Origin: Bacteroidota bacterium
GTDB lineage: Bacteria; Bacteroidota; Bacteroidia; Bacteroidales; Marinifilaceae
Assembly: GCA_023400335.1 (NCBI GenBank)
Contig: JAEXFF010000002.1
Span: 1-17,312, forward strand
Length of the DNA stretch: 17,312 nucleotides
Direction: 5' to 3'
In this document: one piece after another, positions 1 to 7,245 of the stretch
Position numbering within the stretch: position 1 is the first letter of the stretch
Layout: the number at the start of each line of letters is the position of its first letter
The notes under the pieces: model-generated
Told to the model about the DNA's origin: nothing
Database searches by the model: none
What the model saw: the letters and a program-made list of their open reading frames with translations, nothing else
Position numbers and translations under genes: made by a program

Positions 1-308
1 GTCTGAATCCGGTGACTCAAGAACAGGTTTTTGAACCGGAACTGGCTCCTAAAATTACGTCCTTAGTAGCAACTGTCGGATTCTACGAACATACTGGCGA
101 CTGGCTGTATACCAGTGGAATCCCCGCTAAAAGCGGAGTGGGAGGAGGAGTCCTCGGAATTATGCCCGGAGCATTCGGTATCGCAGCATTTGCACCCCCT
201 CTGGACGATGCAGGTAATTCCGTAAAAGCCCAGGCTGTAATCAAATATATCACTCAGAAATTGGGCTTGAACATATTCCGGAACAACAATATAGAAATAG
301 AAATGTAA
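1..308 (+). CDS. glsA: Glutaminase A, C-terminal part (5' end outside window)
   Basis: This is the last ~102 codons of a beta-lactamase-fold glutaminase, which hydrolyses L-glutamine to glutamate and ammonia in the cytoplasm. The visible frame starts at base 3 and is open at the window edge. The first GTG at 12 is not the true start, because bacterial glutaminases are usually ~300-320 residues. The recognisable family signature is the GDWLYTSGIPAKSGVGGG segment followed by LGIMPGAFGIAAFAPPLDD, which corresponds to the conserved C-terminal active-site wall. The C-terminus (KYITQKLGLNIF followed by about ten residues) looks natural. The catalytic Ser-x-x-Lys lies in the missing N-terminal part and cannot be checked. 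The downstream channel gene is 146 nt away on the same strand, with hairpins between them, so co-transcription is uncertain. Confidence 0.92.
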   Translation, partial: LNPVTQEQVFEPELAPKITSLVATVGFYEHTGDWLYTSGIPAKSGVGGGVLGIMPGAFGIAAFAPPLDDAGNSVKAQAVIKYITQKLGLNIFRNNNIEIEM

Positions 309-400
309 AAATCAGGAACAGGTCCTGTTTATTGCTTTCTCTTATTCTGATAATGAAAGGTATAAAGTAATATTCAGGACGCTTCCTCTAATAAGAGAAG

Positions 401-428
401 CGGATATCCGGAAAACGGATTTTCCGGA
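401..428 (+). promoter_or_regulatory. Overlapping palindrome and stem-loop in the channel 5' region
   Basis: A 10-nt perfect palindrome (cggatatccg, 401-410) overlaps a 9-bp perfect stem (407-415 with 420-428, loop cgga). Both cannot form at once. It lies 27 nt upstream of the channel start. No U-tract follows the stem, so it is a poor intrinsic terminator; it could be an RNA switch, a processing site or an operator. The structure is seen directly; the role is inferred. Confidence 0.3.
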
Positions 429-454
429 CATCCCCTCTCCTTATCCTCCAGCAT

Positions 455-1132
455 ATGAAACAAGAAAATAGAATATTTGAAAAGTTTCTGAACATTCTGG
501 TTTTACTGGGAAGTTTGTTTATCATTGTCATCGTATCCATAGAACTGTTGTCGTTAAGACCCGTTTTAAGTGAATCTTTTATTCTGAATACTCATTTAAT
601 TGTCTGTTTTATCTTCCTGCTTGACTTTTTTGTACGCTGGTTTTACAGCGGACAAGGTTGGCGTTTTATGTGGCGCAATCTATTTTTCTTTTTGGTTTCT
701 ATTCCTTATCTCAACATTGTTTATGCCTTTGTGCCCGACCTCTCCCACGGAGCATGGGTAGCCCTGCGCCTTATTCCGCTGGCCCGGGGAATTTACGGAG
801 TTTCATTGATCGTAAGCTGGATGACCCTCAGCAAAGTCACCAATCTGTTCGTTACTTATCTGACGATTCTCTTCATTATCATTTATTTTTCCAGCATAAT
901 ATTCTTTTTTATGGAACACGGCCCCAATCCTATGGTCAAAGATTACTGGGATGCCTTCAACTGGTCGCTTATGAACGTCACCACCGTCGGTTCCAACATC
1001 TTCGGCGTCACCAAACTCGGCCAATCCCTGGCCGTCATCCTCGCCGCCTCCGGCATGATTTTCTTCCCGATTTTCACCGCCTTTGTAGTGGACAAGTTCC
1101 AGAAAAAGCGGAAAGCGGCGGAAAATCCCTAA
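455..1132 (+). CDS. Six-helix ion channel (VIC superfamily) with variant filter
   Basis: This 225-aa inner-membrane protein has the layout of voltage-gated-type cation channels. Hydrophobic helices lie near residues 13-33, 43-63, 73-95, 101-122, 130-153 and 189-211. The S4-like helix carries only two arginines (R105 and R111). A short pore helix and loop (about 166-187) follows S5 and contains TTVGSN at 176-181, where classical potassium channels have TTVGYG. Family placement is sound, but ion selectivity cannot be inferred from this filter. The C-terminus is a short basic tail (KFQKKRK then AAENP). The 45 bases encoding roughly residues 206-220 recur perfectly at 3252-3296, followed there by a different tail, so the native 3' end of this gene may have been swapped. 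It is a neighbour of glutaminase; no functional link is evident. Confidence 0.85.
   Translation: MKQENRIFEKFLNILVLLGSLFIIVIVSIELLSLRPVLSESFILNTHLIVCFIFLLDFFVRWFYSGQGWRFMWRNLFFFLVSIPYLNIVYAFVPDLSHGAWVALRLIPLARGIYGVSLIVSWMTLSKVTNLFVTYLTILFIIIYFSSIIFFFMEHGPNPMVKDYWDAFNWSLMNVTTVGSNIFGVTKLGQSLAVILAASGMIFFPIFTAFVVDKFQKKRKAAENP
1071..1115 (+). repeat. Direct repeat copy 1: 3' end of the channel gene
   Basis: These 45 bases within the intact channel gene are identical to 3252-3296. The flanking bases differ immediately on both sides (a versus g on the left, c versus a on the right). Together the two copies bracket the ATPase/TOPRIM pair. Confidence 0.97.
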
Positions 1133-1190
1133 AATTAAACTATAGCAATTATAAACGAAATAAAGAAACTTGACTTAAAACCAGAAAAAA

Positions 1191-1886
1191 TTAATTTTTC
1201 AAACACTCTAATGATTCACAAAAGAGCTTTAAGCTTTCATTGTGTTTCATACATTGTTTTAAAACTTTTGATTTTCTAAAACTTTCAGCCAATTTACTAT
1301 AACGATCGGAAAGTCTTCGGAAAGAAATAATTATATTTTTTTCTTTAGGTTTTAAATTAGAAATACATTGTTCCCATAAATACTTTTTAGGGTCAGCTTT
1401 TTGAGCTGTTTCAGGAATATTTGAATCATACAAAGGGATAAGCCAAGCATCTAATTCTTCAACACATATTGCACATAACAATCTATGTCCGAATTTATTT
1501 TCTGTCCATTCTAGAATTTTACCAATAATATTTCCCCTTACCTGCCGACTATATTCTTTCCAATCTTTTATATGGCTCCGGTTTGGTTCAGGAACATCAT
1601 ATTCTCCTCTTTCTGCAGTATCTAACTGAACGATAACAAAACGTTCACCTTCAATAGGACTATTAATAAACTTATCAATTCTCCCCTGCGTCTGGCATTC
1701 TTCCCGAACACACGTCCATGAACTGAACTGTTTCTCATCCATTTCAGCCAACGAAGTTTCATCAAATTGATCCTCTGGACGCAGAGGTAATACATCAGAA
1801 CTATCTATTCCCGCACATCCTTTCAATATCCGTTCTATTACACGAATATCAGAATGTCCTTCCGCAATAATTCCGATTTTCATCAT
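1191..1886 (-). CDS. TOPRIM/DUF4276-like partner of the AAA ATPase
   Basis: This 231-aa soluble protein starts GIIAEGHSDIRVIERIL, the glutamate-containing first strand and helix typical of TOPRIM-fold and DUF4276-type proteins (E9, D13). A hydrophobic strand ending in acidic residues (FVIVQLDTAE, D89 and E92) and an EELDAWL motif (143-149) provide the other putative metal-ligand positions. The family call rests on these motifs only. The gene is coupled to the ATPase: the ATPase stop TAA overlaps this ATG by one base (TAATG), and a second ATG follows at once, so either may be used. Split ATPase+TOPRIM pairs, including PARIS (AriA/AriB), act in anti-phage immunity, with the TOPRIM protein as the nuclease effector. 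Such a role here is inference. The gene is AT-rich compared with the flanking channel gene, consistent with transfer. It converges with the channel gene across 58 bp with no clear terminator. Confidence 0.7.
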   Translation of the reverse strand: MMKIGIIAEGHSDIRVIERILKGCAGIDSSDVLPLRPEDQFDETSLAEMDEKQFSSWTCVREECQTQGRIDKFINSPIEGERFVIVQLDTAERGEYDVPEPNRSHIKDWKEYSRQVRGNIIGKILEWTENKFGHRLLCAICVEELDAWLIPLYDSNIPETAQKADPKKYLWEQCISNLKPKEKNIIISFRRLSDRYSKLAESFRKSKVLKQCMKHNESLKLFCESLECLKN

Positions 1887-3082
1887 TAAAACATTTCAGG
1901 GATTCCACCTAACTGTCCGCTGATCCATAAATCAGACAATTTAATATTTTCTTGTCCTTCCGGTTTTAGCTTAACACGTTCCACCTTTGTTTGCCCTTCA
2001 TCATTACGCGATACCACAAACAAACGCTGTTCATCATCATGAAGATTCAATCCGTCCAATATGGCCGGATTATGAGTAGTAATTAAAGCCTGCTTATTAT
2101 TTTTCCTGGATAATTCCGCTAAAGCCTTCATCAAATAACGGCACAAACGAGGATTCAACCCCGATTCAATATTATCTATAGCAAAAAAAGACGGGGTTTT
2201 ATCGCTGATAAATAAAGCAAGATAAAAAAGTATAAATAAAGCACCTTCATTGGCATTCTCCGCTGAAAATACATTGTTCTTTTTTTGCATATATTTATCA
2301 ACAAAAAACAGGTTAGATATGCTGCGGCCAAGTTTATACCCTAACCTTTTATATTCTTCTTTATTATCAATCAATATGTTATCTAACCAATCGATATAAC
2401 AATCCGAAAGTAATTCCTTTTTCTGATCATCAGAAAAAGACGCAATCAGTACGTCCAACCCCTCTCCATTAATGCCTAAAGGTGTCTTTTTACTCTCATT
2501 CGAAAGACCACGCAATGCAGAAATATCAGGATTGAAAATCAAATATTCCGAAAGTAACTTTTGAAAATAAGCCCTTCGTTCTTTCCAAATAATAAATCTT
2601 TGATATTCCTGTTCCAGTTTCTGAACTTGCTCTTTATTTTTATCAGCAGGATGACTTTTCAACATTAATTCCAATAACTTAAATTCTCCATAAGCATTGG
2701 AATTAAGCATATCCTTTGCTATCTTCTGATCCTGCCATTCCGAAAAAATATTGTTTTCTTCAGAACACGATAAATTATAAGCAATTTCTAAAAGAATATC
2801 TTTTTCTTTTAAAGCTCCTATACCTATTTTTATAATCTTAGGAGAAATTTTGCCTAAAAAAGAACTTATAGTTAATGCAGGTTTTACAACACGTACCCCT
2901 TTCCCAATAAGACTTTCAATATTTATTTTACCTATTTCTTCCTGAGCGCTTACCATTGCTACCGCTTCAAGTATATTCGACTTACCTGAACCATTAGCTC
3001 CAATAAAAATATTCATCCGGCCTAAATCAAGACCGAGCTTCAGTATAGATTTATAATTTTCAATAGAAATAGTCTTAATCAT
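1886..3082 (-). CDS. AAA15/OLD-like (ABC/SMC-type) ATPase
   Basis: This is a 398-aa ATPase of the AAA15/AAA21 class. It opens MIKTISIENYKSILKLGLDL and has Walker A GANGSGKS at residues 28-35. The middle of the chain is charged and probably coiled (about 110-190). A Walker B-type FFAIDNIESGLNPRLC follows near residues 300-315, then an H-loop-like ALITTHNPAILDGL. These are the hallmarks of SMC/OLD-like sensors that pair with TOPRIM or other effectors. A GTG at 3121 would add 13 residues, but ATG 3082 is preferred: family members begin at this point, and a TAnnTTTG element at 3102-3109 would place transcription initiation downstream of the GTG. It is first in a two-gene operon, overlapping the TOPRIM gene by one base. 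A phage-defence role is inferred from family and gene order. Confidence 0.82.
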   Translation of the reverse strand: MIKTISIENYKSILKLGLDLGRMNIFIGANGSGKSNILEAVAMVSAQEEIGKINIESLIGKGVRVVKPALTISSFLGKISPKIIKIGIGALKEKDILLEIAYNLSCSEENNIFSEWQDQKIAKDMLNSNAYGEFKLLELMLKSHPADKNKEQVQKLEQEYQRFIIWKERRAYFQKLLSEYLIFNPDISALRGLSNESKKTPLGINGEGLDVLIASFSDDQKKELLSDCYIDWLDNILIDNKEEYKRLGYKLGRSISNLFFVDKYMQKKNNVFSAENANEGALFILFYLALFISDKTPSFFAIDNIESGLNPRLCRYLMKALAELSRKNNKQALITTHNPAILDGLNLHDDEQRLFVVSRNDEGQTKVERVKLKPEGQENIKLSDLWISGQLGGIPEMF

Positions 3083-3101
3083 ACCTTCATCTTTACTCCT
3101 A

Positions 3102-3109
3102 CAAAGATA
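3102..3109 (-). promoter_or_regulatory. Possible -7 element for the ATPase/TOPRIM operon
   Basis: On the minus strand the bases read TATCTTTG, matching the Bacteroidetes -7 consensus TAnnTTTG. A good TTG/TTTG -33 box at the usual ~19-21 nt spacing is not seen. The element implies a very short leader before ATG 3082, with an AGGAG at 3096-3100. Confidence 0.35.
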
Positions 3110-3138
3110 TATCTTTTTCACCTACTAATTATTTTATA

Positions 3139-3155
3139 ATTGAGAAATTCTCAAT
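3139..3155. promoter_or_regulatory. 17-nt palindrome upstream of the ATPase operon
   Basis: There are two perfect 8-base arms, attgagaa and ttctcaat, around one central base. It lies ~30-46 nt upstream of the putative -7 element, where a dimeric regulator could bind. No regulator gene lies in the cassette. The operator role is inference. Confidence 0.35.
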
Positions 3156-3230
3156 ATTCAACCTATATTCAATAATTTAAAATTTATTACTTGTTATTTG
3201 CTCATTCTTCCTCTTTATAATAATTATTGC

Positions 3231-3296
3231 ATGATAAAATTGTATAAGCTGTTTTCACCGCCTTTGTAGTGGACAAGTTCCAGAAAAAGCGGAAAG
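3231..3296 (+). repeat. Channel 3'-end repeat copy 2 with shared left flank
   Basis: Bases 3252-3296 are identical to 1071-1115 of the channel gene. In the channel frame they are followed by a different short tail (EAEGQLSN) and a stop at 3319-3321. The left flank (3231-3251, starting atgataa and ending gtataagctg) is not channel sequence but matches 18 of 21 bases next to copy 3 at 8587-8607. The rest of the channel gene is absent, so this is a non-functional remnant or a recombination scar. Confidence 0.93.
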
Positions 3297-3323
3297 AAGC
3301 AGAAGGGCAATTAAGTAACTAAA

Positions 3324-3680
3324 TCATACCAATATCTTATTGGCAAAATCTCCCTGACCGGAAATGATATTATCTCCGGCAAATTCCATAGCCTGAGCAG
3401 GATACTCGATATTGGCAAATAATACATCCAGATTTTTCCGGTCAGCTTCTTCCCTTTCATTTTCATGCACCCACTTATACCTAAAAATCTTACCCTCCCT
3501 TATCTGAGCATCAATACGATCCTTACTGGCAAACGAATGGGATACCTTCTCATCGGAATAAAGACGATGCTACCTTGCTTTTCTAAACGCTTGATTCTCC
3601 AACCCTGAATCTTTATATTGGTTACTACAAGACAAACAGAAAAGAACACAAATGCCTGAAGATATACAAAAATAAATGAT
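3324..3680 (-). pseudogene. Degraded lipoprotein gene at the end of the RiPP locus
   Basis: A single minus-strand frame reads ~118 codons with one in-frame TAG at 3570-3572 and no convincing start codon at its upstream end. The N-terminal part (ISSGICVLFCLSCSNQ) looks like a lipoprotein signal peptide with a lipobox-like LSCS. After the stop the same frame continues as a hydrophilic domain containing SHSFASKDRIDAQIREG and ending GDFANKILV. Because both halves share one frame, a recent nonsense mutation plus start loss is the simplest reading. It follows the second maturase by ~50 nt on the same strand, so it may once have belonged to the RiPP operon; radical-SAM-associated lipoproteins are known in Bacteroidetes. 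I do not recognise the family. A seven-G run (minus strand, 3711-3717) lies just upstream. Confidence 0.6.
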
Positions 3681-3729
3681 CTCTCCGATTTACAGTTGGA
3701 AAACGTCTGTCCCCCCCTTTCTATTCAGC

Positions 3730-5016
3730 TTATTTCCCGAATTTCCCTAATTCCGGCTGATAGGTACAATTCCAGGCTTTAGATTGATAACTTCCCCGGA
3801 TTTTTCGTGTAGCGATCACACAGGAAGAACATCCCAATGCAAACTCACACCCGGAACATGACTCAACTGAACAATTTCTTTCTTTTATCACTTCAGTTGA
3901 CCGGCCTTCACGGATAATATCAAGGATATTTTTTTCGTTTACATTTCCATAACTTATATCCGATGCAGCAATACAAGGACGTACTTCTCCATCCTGCATA
4001 ATACAAATCCGGTCCTGCCAGCAGGAATGCCCGTTTAACTGTCGGGCCAGACCGTCTATACCGATGGCAAAATGATAATGCCTGGTGAACAGGAAAGGGC
4101 TTAAATGCTCCAATTGCGCAGATTTTTCCGGGACAAGCATTTCCATTGGATAACAACAACTCATACAACTTACTGTCAGATAATACTCCGACAACCATTG
4201 TTGTATTTCATCTCTATTTTTCAGCTGATGCTCATCTAATAGTAAAACAATATCCAAGTCTGTAAAATCATATTTAGCAGCCCAACCTAAAATTCTCATT
4301 AATCCGGATACTTCCTCTCTCCCTTTGGCCGGATTAAACCCTGTTACGATCAATGATAAATGAACCTGATTTCGTTTTAATTGTTTAATATCTGTCTCCT
4401 CTACAAGCATACCGGAAGTTTTAACTGTAACAGGAATATGAAATTCTGAAGCATATTTCAAAATTTCATATAAATCTTCCTTATGTGTAAAGGGATCTCC
4501 TCCCATGAGTTCCAGCCTGCCGGGTTTGGCAAAACTCAGACTTTTCAGCAGACCGGCAATATTATAAGTAATTCTTGTGGAGTCCGAATAACACCCACAG
4601 GCACATTCCAGTGTAGCAAAACGTTTTTTAAAATCACAAAAACCGCAATTCTTCTTACACTCTGATGCCATTTCAATAGTAACTGTACTCAAAGGTCTGT
4701 AATAACCATTTTTTTCTACCAGATGATTATGGACAAAAGGACGAAATTTAGTACTTACTTTAGGCCGGTCATATATAGTTCCCAAATCCAATTGTCTGAG
4801 TAAATCCGTATATTGAAACAATTCGTTCTCTTCTAAACCGAAACTCCTGCTAATTTCTTCTATACTCATTCCCTGTTGAGATTGTTTCAAAAAAAGCTGA
4901 TGCTCCGGATCTTCAATCCAGAAAATCCTTTTTTGCAAAACATCATAAACAGCAGCTTTACAAGCTCCCCAACTGATATAACAATAATTATGAAGGACAA
5001 AATAGTTCATAACCAT
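3730..5016 (-). CDS. Radical SAM/SPASM peptide maturase 2
   Basis: This 428-aa protein has an N-terminal ~110-residue region that may bind a leader peptide (winged-helix-like GMSIEEISRSFGL at 49-61). It is followed by a radical SAM core with the 4Fe-4S motif CKKNCGFC (C120, C124, C127). The usual GGE motif appears as GGD (LELMGGDPF). An extra cysteine cluster CACGC sits at 138-142, soon after the SAM cluster loop. The C-terminal SPASM-type part has many cysteines, including CIMQDGEVRPC and CSGCEFALGCSSC, consistent with auxiliary Fe-S clusters used by peptide-modifying enzymes. The start is 6 nt after the stop of maturase 1, so the two are translationally linked; a second ATG two codons in is equally possible. 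It probably modifies the cysteine-rich precursor at 6661-7116. The chemistry (thioether or carbon-carbon cross-link) cannot be deduced. Confidence 0.85.
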   Translation of the reverse strand: MVMNYFVLHNYCYISWGACKAAVYDVLQKRIFWIEDPEHQLFLKQSQQGMSIEEISRSFGLEENELFQYTDLLRQLDLGTIYDRPKVSTKFRPFVHNHLVEKNGYYRPLSTVTIEMASECKKNCGFCDFKKRFATLECACGCYSDSTRITYNIAGLLKSLSFAKPGRLELMGGDPFTHKEDLYEILKYASEFHIPVTVKTSGMLVEETDIKQLKRNQVHLSLIVTGFNPAKGREEVSGLMRILGWAAKYDFTDLDIVLLLDEHQLKNRDEIQQWLSEYYLTVSCMSCCYPMEMLVPEKSAQLEHLSPFLFTRHYHFAIGIDGLARQLNGHSCWQDRICIMQDGEVRPCIAASDISYGNVNEKNILDIIREGRSTEVIKERNCSVESCSGCEFALGCSSCVIATRKIRGSYQSKAWNCTYQPELGKFGK

Positions 5017-5022
5017 ACATCA

Positions 5023-6507
5023 TTAAAAATATTCATATTCTCTTTTAAACAAATCAGGCTTTTTCTCCAAAAGGGAGTACAGATTAGTCAAATTTTTTAC
5101 CAATAATTCCCTTGCCTTTTCACAACGATTCTCAAAATAATCTTCTCTGCCACTATCCACTTCTGCCGGACATATATGACAATGATTGCGTGCCACACAA
5201 GAAGGGCATTCCTCGGTCGATTTAAAAAAATCATTGAAATAATCCAGTAATTTATTTTCATCTACCCCGCTATCCAGTGATCCAATCGGCCGGTCATTCC
5301 CAATGCGTTCACACATATAGATGCGTTCATCCGGAGTAACACATAATTTCCTACCCGGAGCACAAATACCGGTATACCAATTCTTTTCACTCCTTAAACA
5401 GTGAGGCACGTTAAAAAAAGTGCTCTGAGCATCGTAATTAAAGGCATAGAAGACCTCTCCCCGCTGGAACTGCCGTCCTTTCAGACAAAGATCTTCGTAT
5501 GCCTGCTTCAATTGTATCAGAGAATTTCTAAAACGCTCCGGTTCATACGGATGAATCCGGTGAAAATCAGAAATCTCTAAATCCTTTAACATAGAAGCAT
5601 TCTGTACATGAGGGGCTATATCATTTTTTTCAAAAAAATCGGTCACCTCTAAAAAATCCGTATTTCCATTGGTGGTGACGTTAGCTTTCACATACTTATT
5701 GTAATAATCCTGATCAAAATAATATATTTCCTTTAATTTCTTTTCCACCAATCGAAAAGAAGGACGGCCATCTTTCAGACGACGGTATCTGTCATGTTCC
5801 TTTTCAGGTCCGTCAATACTGACATTCAGAAAAACGCAGTTATCCCTTAAAAAAGGCAGCCATTCTTTTTTTAATAGAGTGAGATTTGTACTGATCCCTA
5901 TATGCAATTCAAAAGGTCCCTGATACTGATTCCGGACATAAGCAATCCCTTCCTTTACGACAGGCCAGTTCAATAGTGCCTCGCCCCCGTAAAAAGATAC
6001 GTTCAAAGCCCTGTTTTTGAAAGGTAAAACTTTCTCCTGCCGATTCAGCTGTAAATAAAGATCTATTGCCTTTTTAGTACTTTCCGCAGTCATATAACGA
6101 GAATGGTGCGACCGGCGATTAGGATACAACCCTTCCTCATACACACAATACAAACACCGCATATTACACTGTTCCGTAGTAACCAGAATCAAATCCCACG
6201 CCAAACTTGTCAGCAATTGGGTATTCTGGGCTTCTTCTACACTTTTTAGAAATATTTTTCCGGACCGGGACTTACGCCTGAAAGCATCACTATGCGTCCT
6301 CCAAATTCGTACATATCGCAGGAAATCTTTATGTTCCGGATATAAATCAATAAGACGATTCAATTCATCGTCAGAAGTCGAATTATATATCTGGTTTACA
6401 AAATTCTCTTCTATCCTTTCAGACAGAGGATGGACCGTATTCGTATTCGCATCATACAAATACCGGCTATCCTTTTCAGTTACAAATAACAAAAAATCAC
6501 TATCCAT
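5023..6507 (-). CDS. Radical SAM/SPASM peptide maturase 1
   Basis: This 494-aa enzyme resembles sactipeptide/ranthipeptide-type maturases. Residues 1-105 form an N-terminal domain (starting FLLFVTEKDSRYLYDANT) that could act as a RiPP recognition element. The radical SAM core follows with CNMRCLYC (C114, C118, C121) and YGGEA at 173-177. The last ~110 residues hold a SPASM-type arrangement: CAPGRKLCVTPDERIYMC, then CPSCVARNHCHIC and a final C in ENRC, enough ligands for two auxiliary clusters. Enzymes of this class abstract a hydrogen from a precursor residue and join it to a cysteine sulfur or another carbon. It lies 153 nt downstream of the precursor gene and 6 nt upstream of maturase 2 on the same strand, so precursor and both maturases probably form one operon. 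The function is well supported by family; the exact product is unknown. Confidence 0.9.
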   Translation of the reverse strand: MDSDFLLFVTEKDSRYLYDANTNTVHPLSERIEENFVNQIYNSTSDDELNRLIDLYPEHKDFLRYVRIWRTHSDAFRRKSRSGKIFLKSVEEAQNTQLLTSLAWDLILVTTEQCNMRCLYCVYEEGLYPNRRSHHSRYMTAESTKKAIDLYLQLNRQEKVLPFKNRALNVSFYGGEALLNWPVVKEGIAYVRNQYQGPFELHIGISTNLTLLKKEWLPFLRDNCVFLNVSIDGPEKEHDRYRRLKDGRPSFRLVEKKLKEIYYFDQDYYNKYVKANVTTNGNTDFLEVTDFFEKNDIAPHVQNASMLKDLEISDFHRIHPYEPERFRNSLIQLKQAYEDLCLKGRQFQRGEVFYAFNYDAQSTFFNVPHCLRSEKNWYTGICAPGRKLCVTPDERIYMCERIGNDRPIGSLDSGVDENKLLDYFNDFFKSTEECPSCVARNHCHICPAEVDSGREDYFENRCEKARELLVKNLTNLYSLLEKKPDLFKREYEYF

Positions 6508-6660
6508 GATCTATTTATTTTTGTGATCCGGTTTCCTAAAAACTATTTTGTCCATTCATAATAAACCGGGTATTCCGTCCGGAAATGATCCGGTGATAAT
6601 CGAAATAATCCCAGTATTCCGTAATAATCCTGATTCGCTCTTACCCCAAACTCCCACCGT

Positions 6661-7116
6661 TTATGAAGCAGTCGAAGCAGCAGAAGCCGTGGAGGTAATA
6701 GAAGCTGAAAAAACAGCTACTGCCACACCTGTCATGACGCATACAGCACAGGAAATACAAGTAGAACAAGCAACACAAACCGTACAGGTAGGACAGCAAT
6801 TATCCACTGACTTGCCATCGTTTAACACTTTATGCTCTACAAGCACTTGCCGGATTTCTTCTTCATTCAATTTTCCTTCATAAATCAATTTACCAATGGC
6901 TTCCCGGATGGGCTGGGCATTTTTCTGGATACGTTCTATGAATGCGTCCGTCATTTCCGGATTTTCTTTTCGCAATTCCTCAACTTTATCAAGCCATTTG
7001 GCTTTCATTTCCCGGTCAGAAACATTCCGGGCTTCACCGATCTGAAACTGTTCGTTTTTCATAGACAGAATCCAGGAATTCAATTCCTTTAAAGCAGCAT
7101 CATTTACCTCTTTCAT
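6661..7116 (-). CDS. RiPP precursor with a Cys-every-third-residue core
   Basis: This 151-residue peptide has two parts. Residues 1-105 are a charged, probably helical leader rich in Glu and Lys, ending KVLNDGKSVDN. Residues 107-126 are cysteine-rich: C107, then C108, C111, C114, C117, C120, C123 and C126, exactly three residues apart, spaced mostly by small and beta-branched residues. A hydrophobic VAVAVF stretch and a Ser/Ala/Thr-only tail (SITSTASAASTAS) finish the protein. The leader/core split, the two radical SAM maturases downstream and a regulator upstream make this a ribosomally made, post-translationally modified peptide precursor. I do not recognise a named family; CXXX-repeat and other Cys-rich radical SAM substrates are the nearest idea, but the period here is three. 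The start ATG has a weak AAGG upstream. No double-glycine cleavage site is visible. Confidence 0.8.
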   Translation of the reverse strand: MKEVNDAALKELNSWILSMKNEQFQIGEARNVSDREMKAKWLDKVEELRKENPEMTDAFIERIQKNAQPIREAIGKLIYEGKLNEEEIRQVLVEHKVLNDGKSVDNCCPTCTVCVACSTCISCAVCVMTGVAVAVFSASITSTASAASTAS

Positions 7117-7152
7117 AACCTTATTTTTTAATTAATACATTAATTATACAGC

Positions 7153-7186
7153 CAAACTCTATATCATAAACTACAGAATTCCTGTA
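7153..7186 (-). promoter_or_regulatory. Candidate promoter/operator of the RiPP operon
   Basis: The minus strand shows TAGAGTTTG at 7153-7161, one base longer than the TAnnTTTG consensus. An inverted repeat lies at 7172-7186 (tacag, five bases, ctgta) around the expected -33 region, 56 nt upstream of the precursor start. It could be where the adjacent AraC regulator acts. This is a suggestion from position and symmetry only. Confidence 0.25.
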
Positions 7187-7245
7187 TAATGGTAAAGCTA
7201 TAAAACAAATAATGATATTTTGTTAATGATTTCCGTACAAAATCA

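Noticed and set aside
313..333. Possible glutaminase terminator (cagga/tcctg or aacag/ctgtt)
   Set aside because: Stems are only 5 bp, mutually exclusive, and the following T-run is weak.
658..1173. 171-codon plus-strand frame inside the channel gene
   Set aside because: It overlaps the membrane protein in another frame and its His/Arg/Gln-rich composition is typical of a shifted frame.
3083..3121. GTG start extending the ATPase by 13 residues
   Set aside because: The extension is not family-like and lies on top of the probable promoter; ATG 3082 gives the usual MIKTISIENYKS opening.
6548..6883. Val/Ala/Thr-rich plus-strand open frame
   Set aside because: It is the antisense of the Cys-rich precursor and its downstream gap; its repeat-like composition comes from the Cys/Ser/Ala codons on the other strand.
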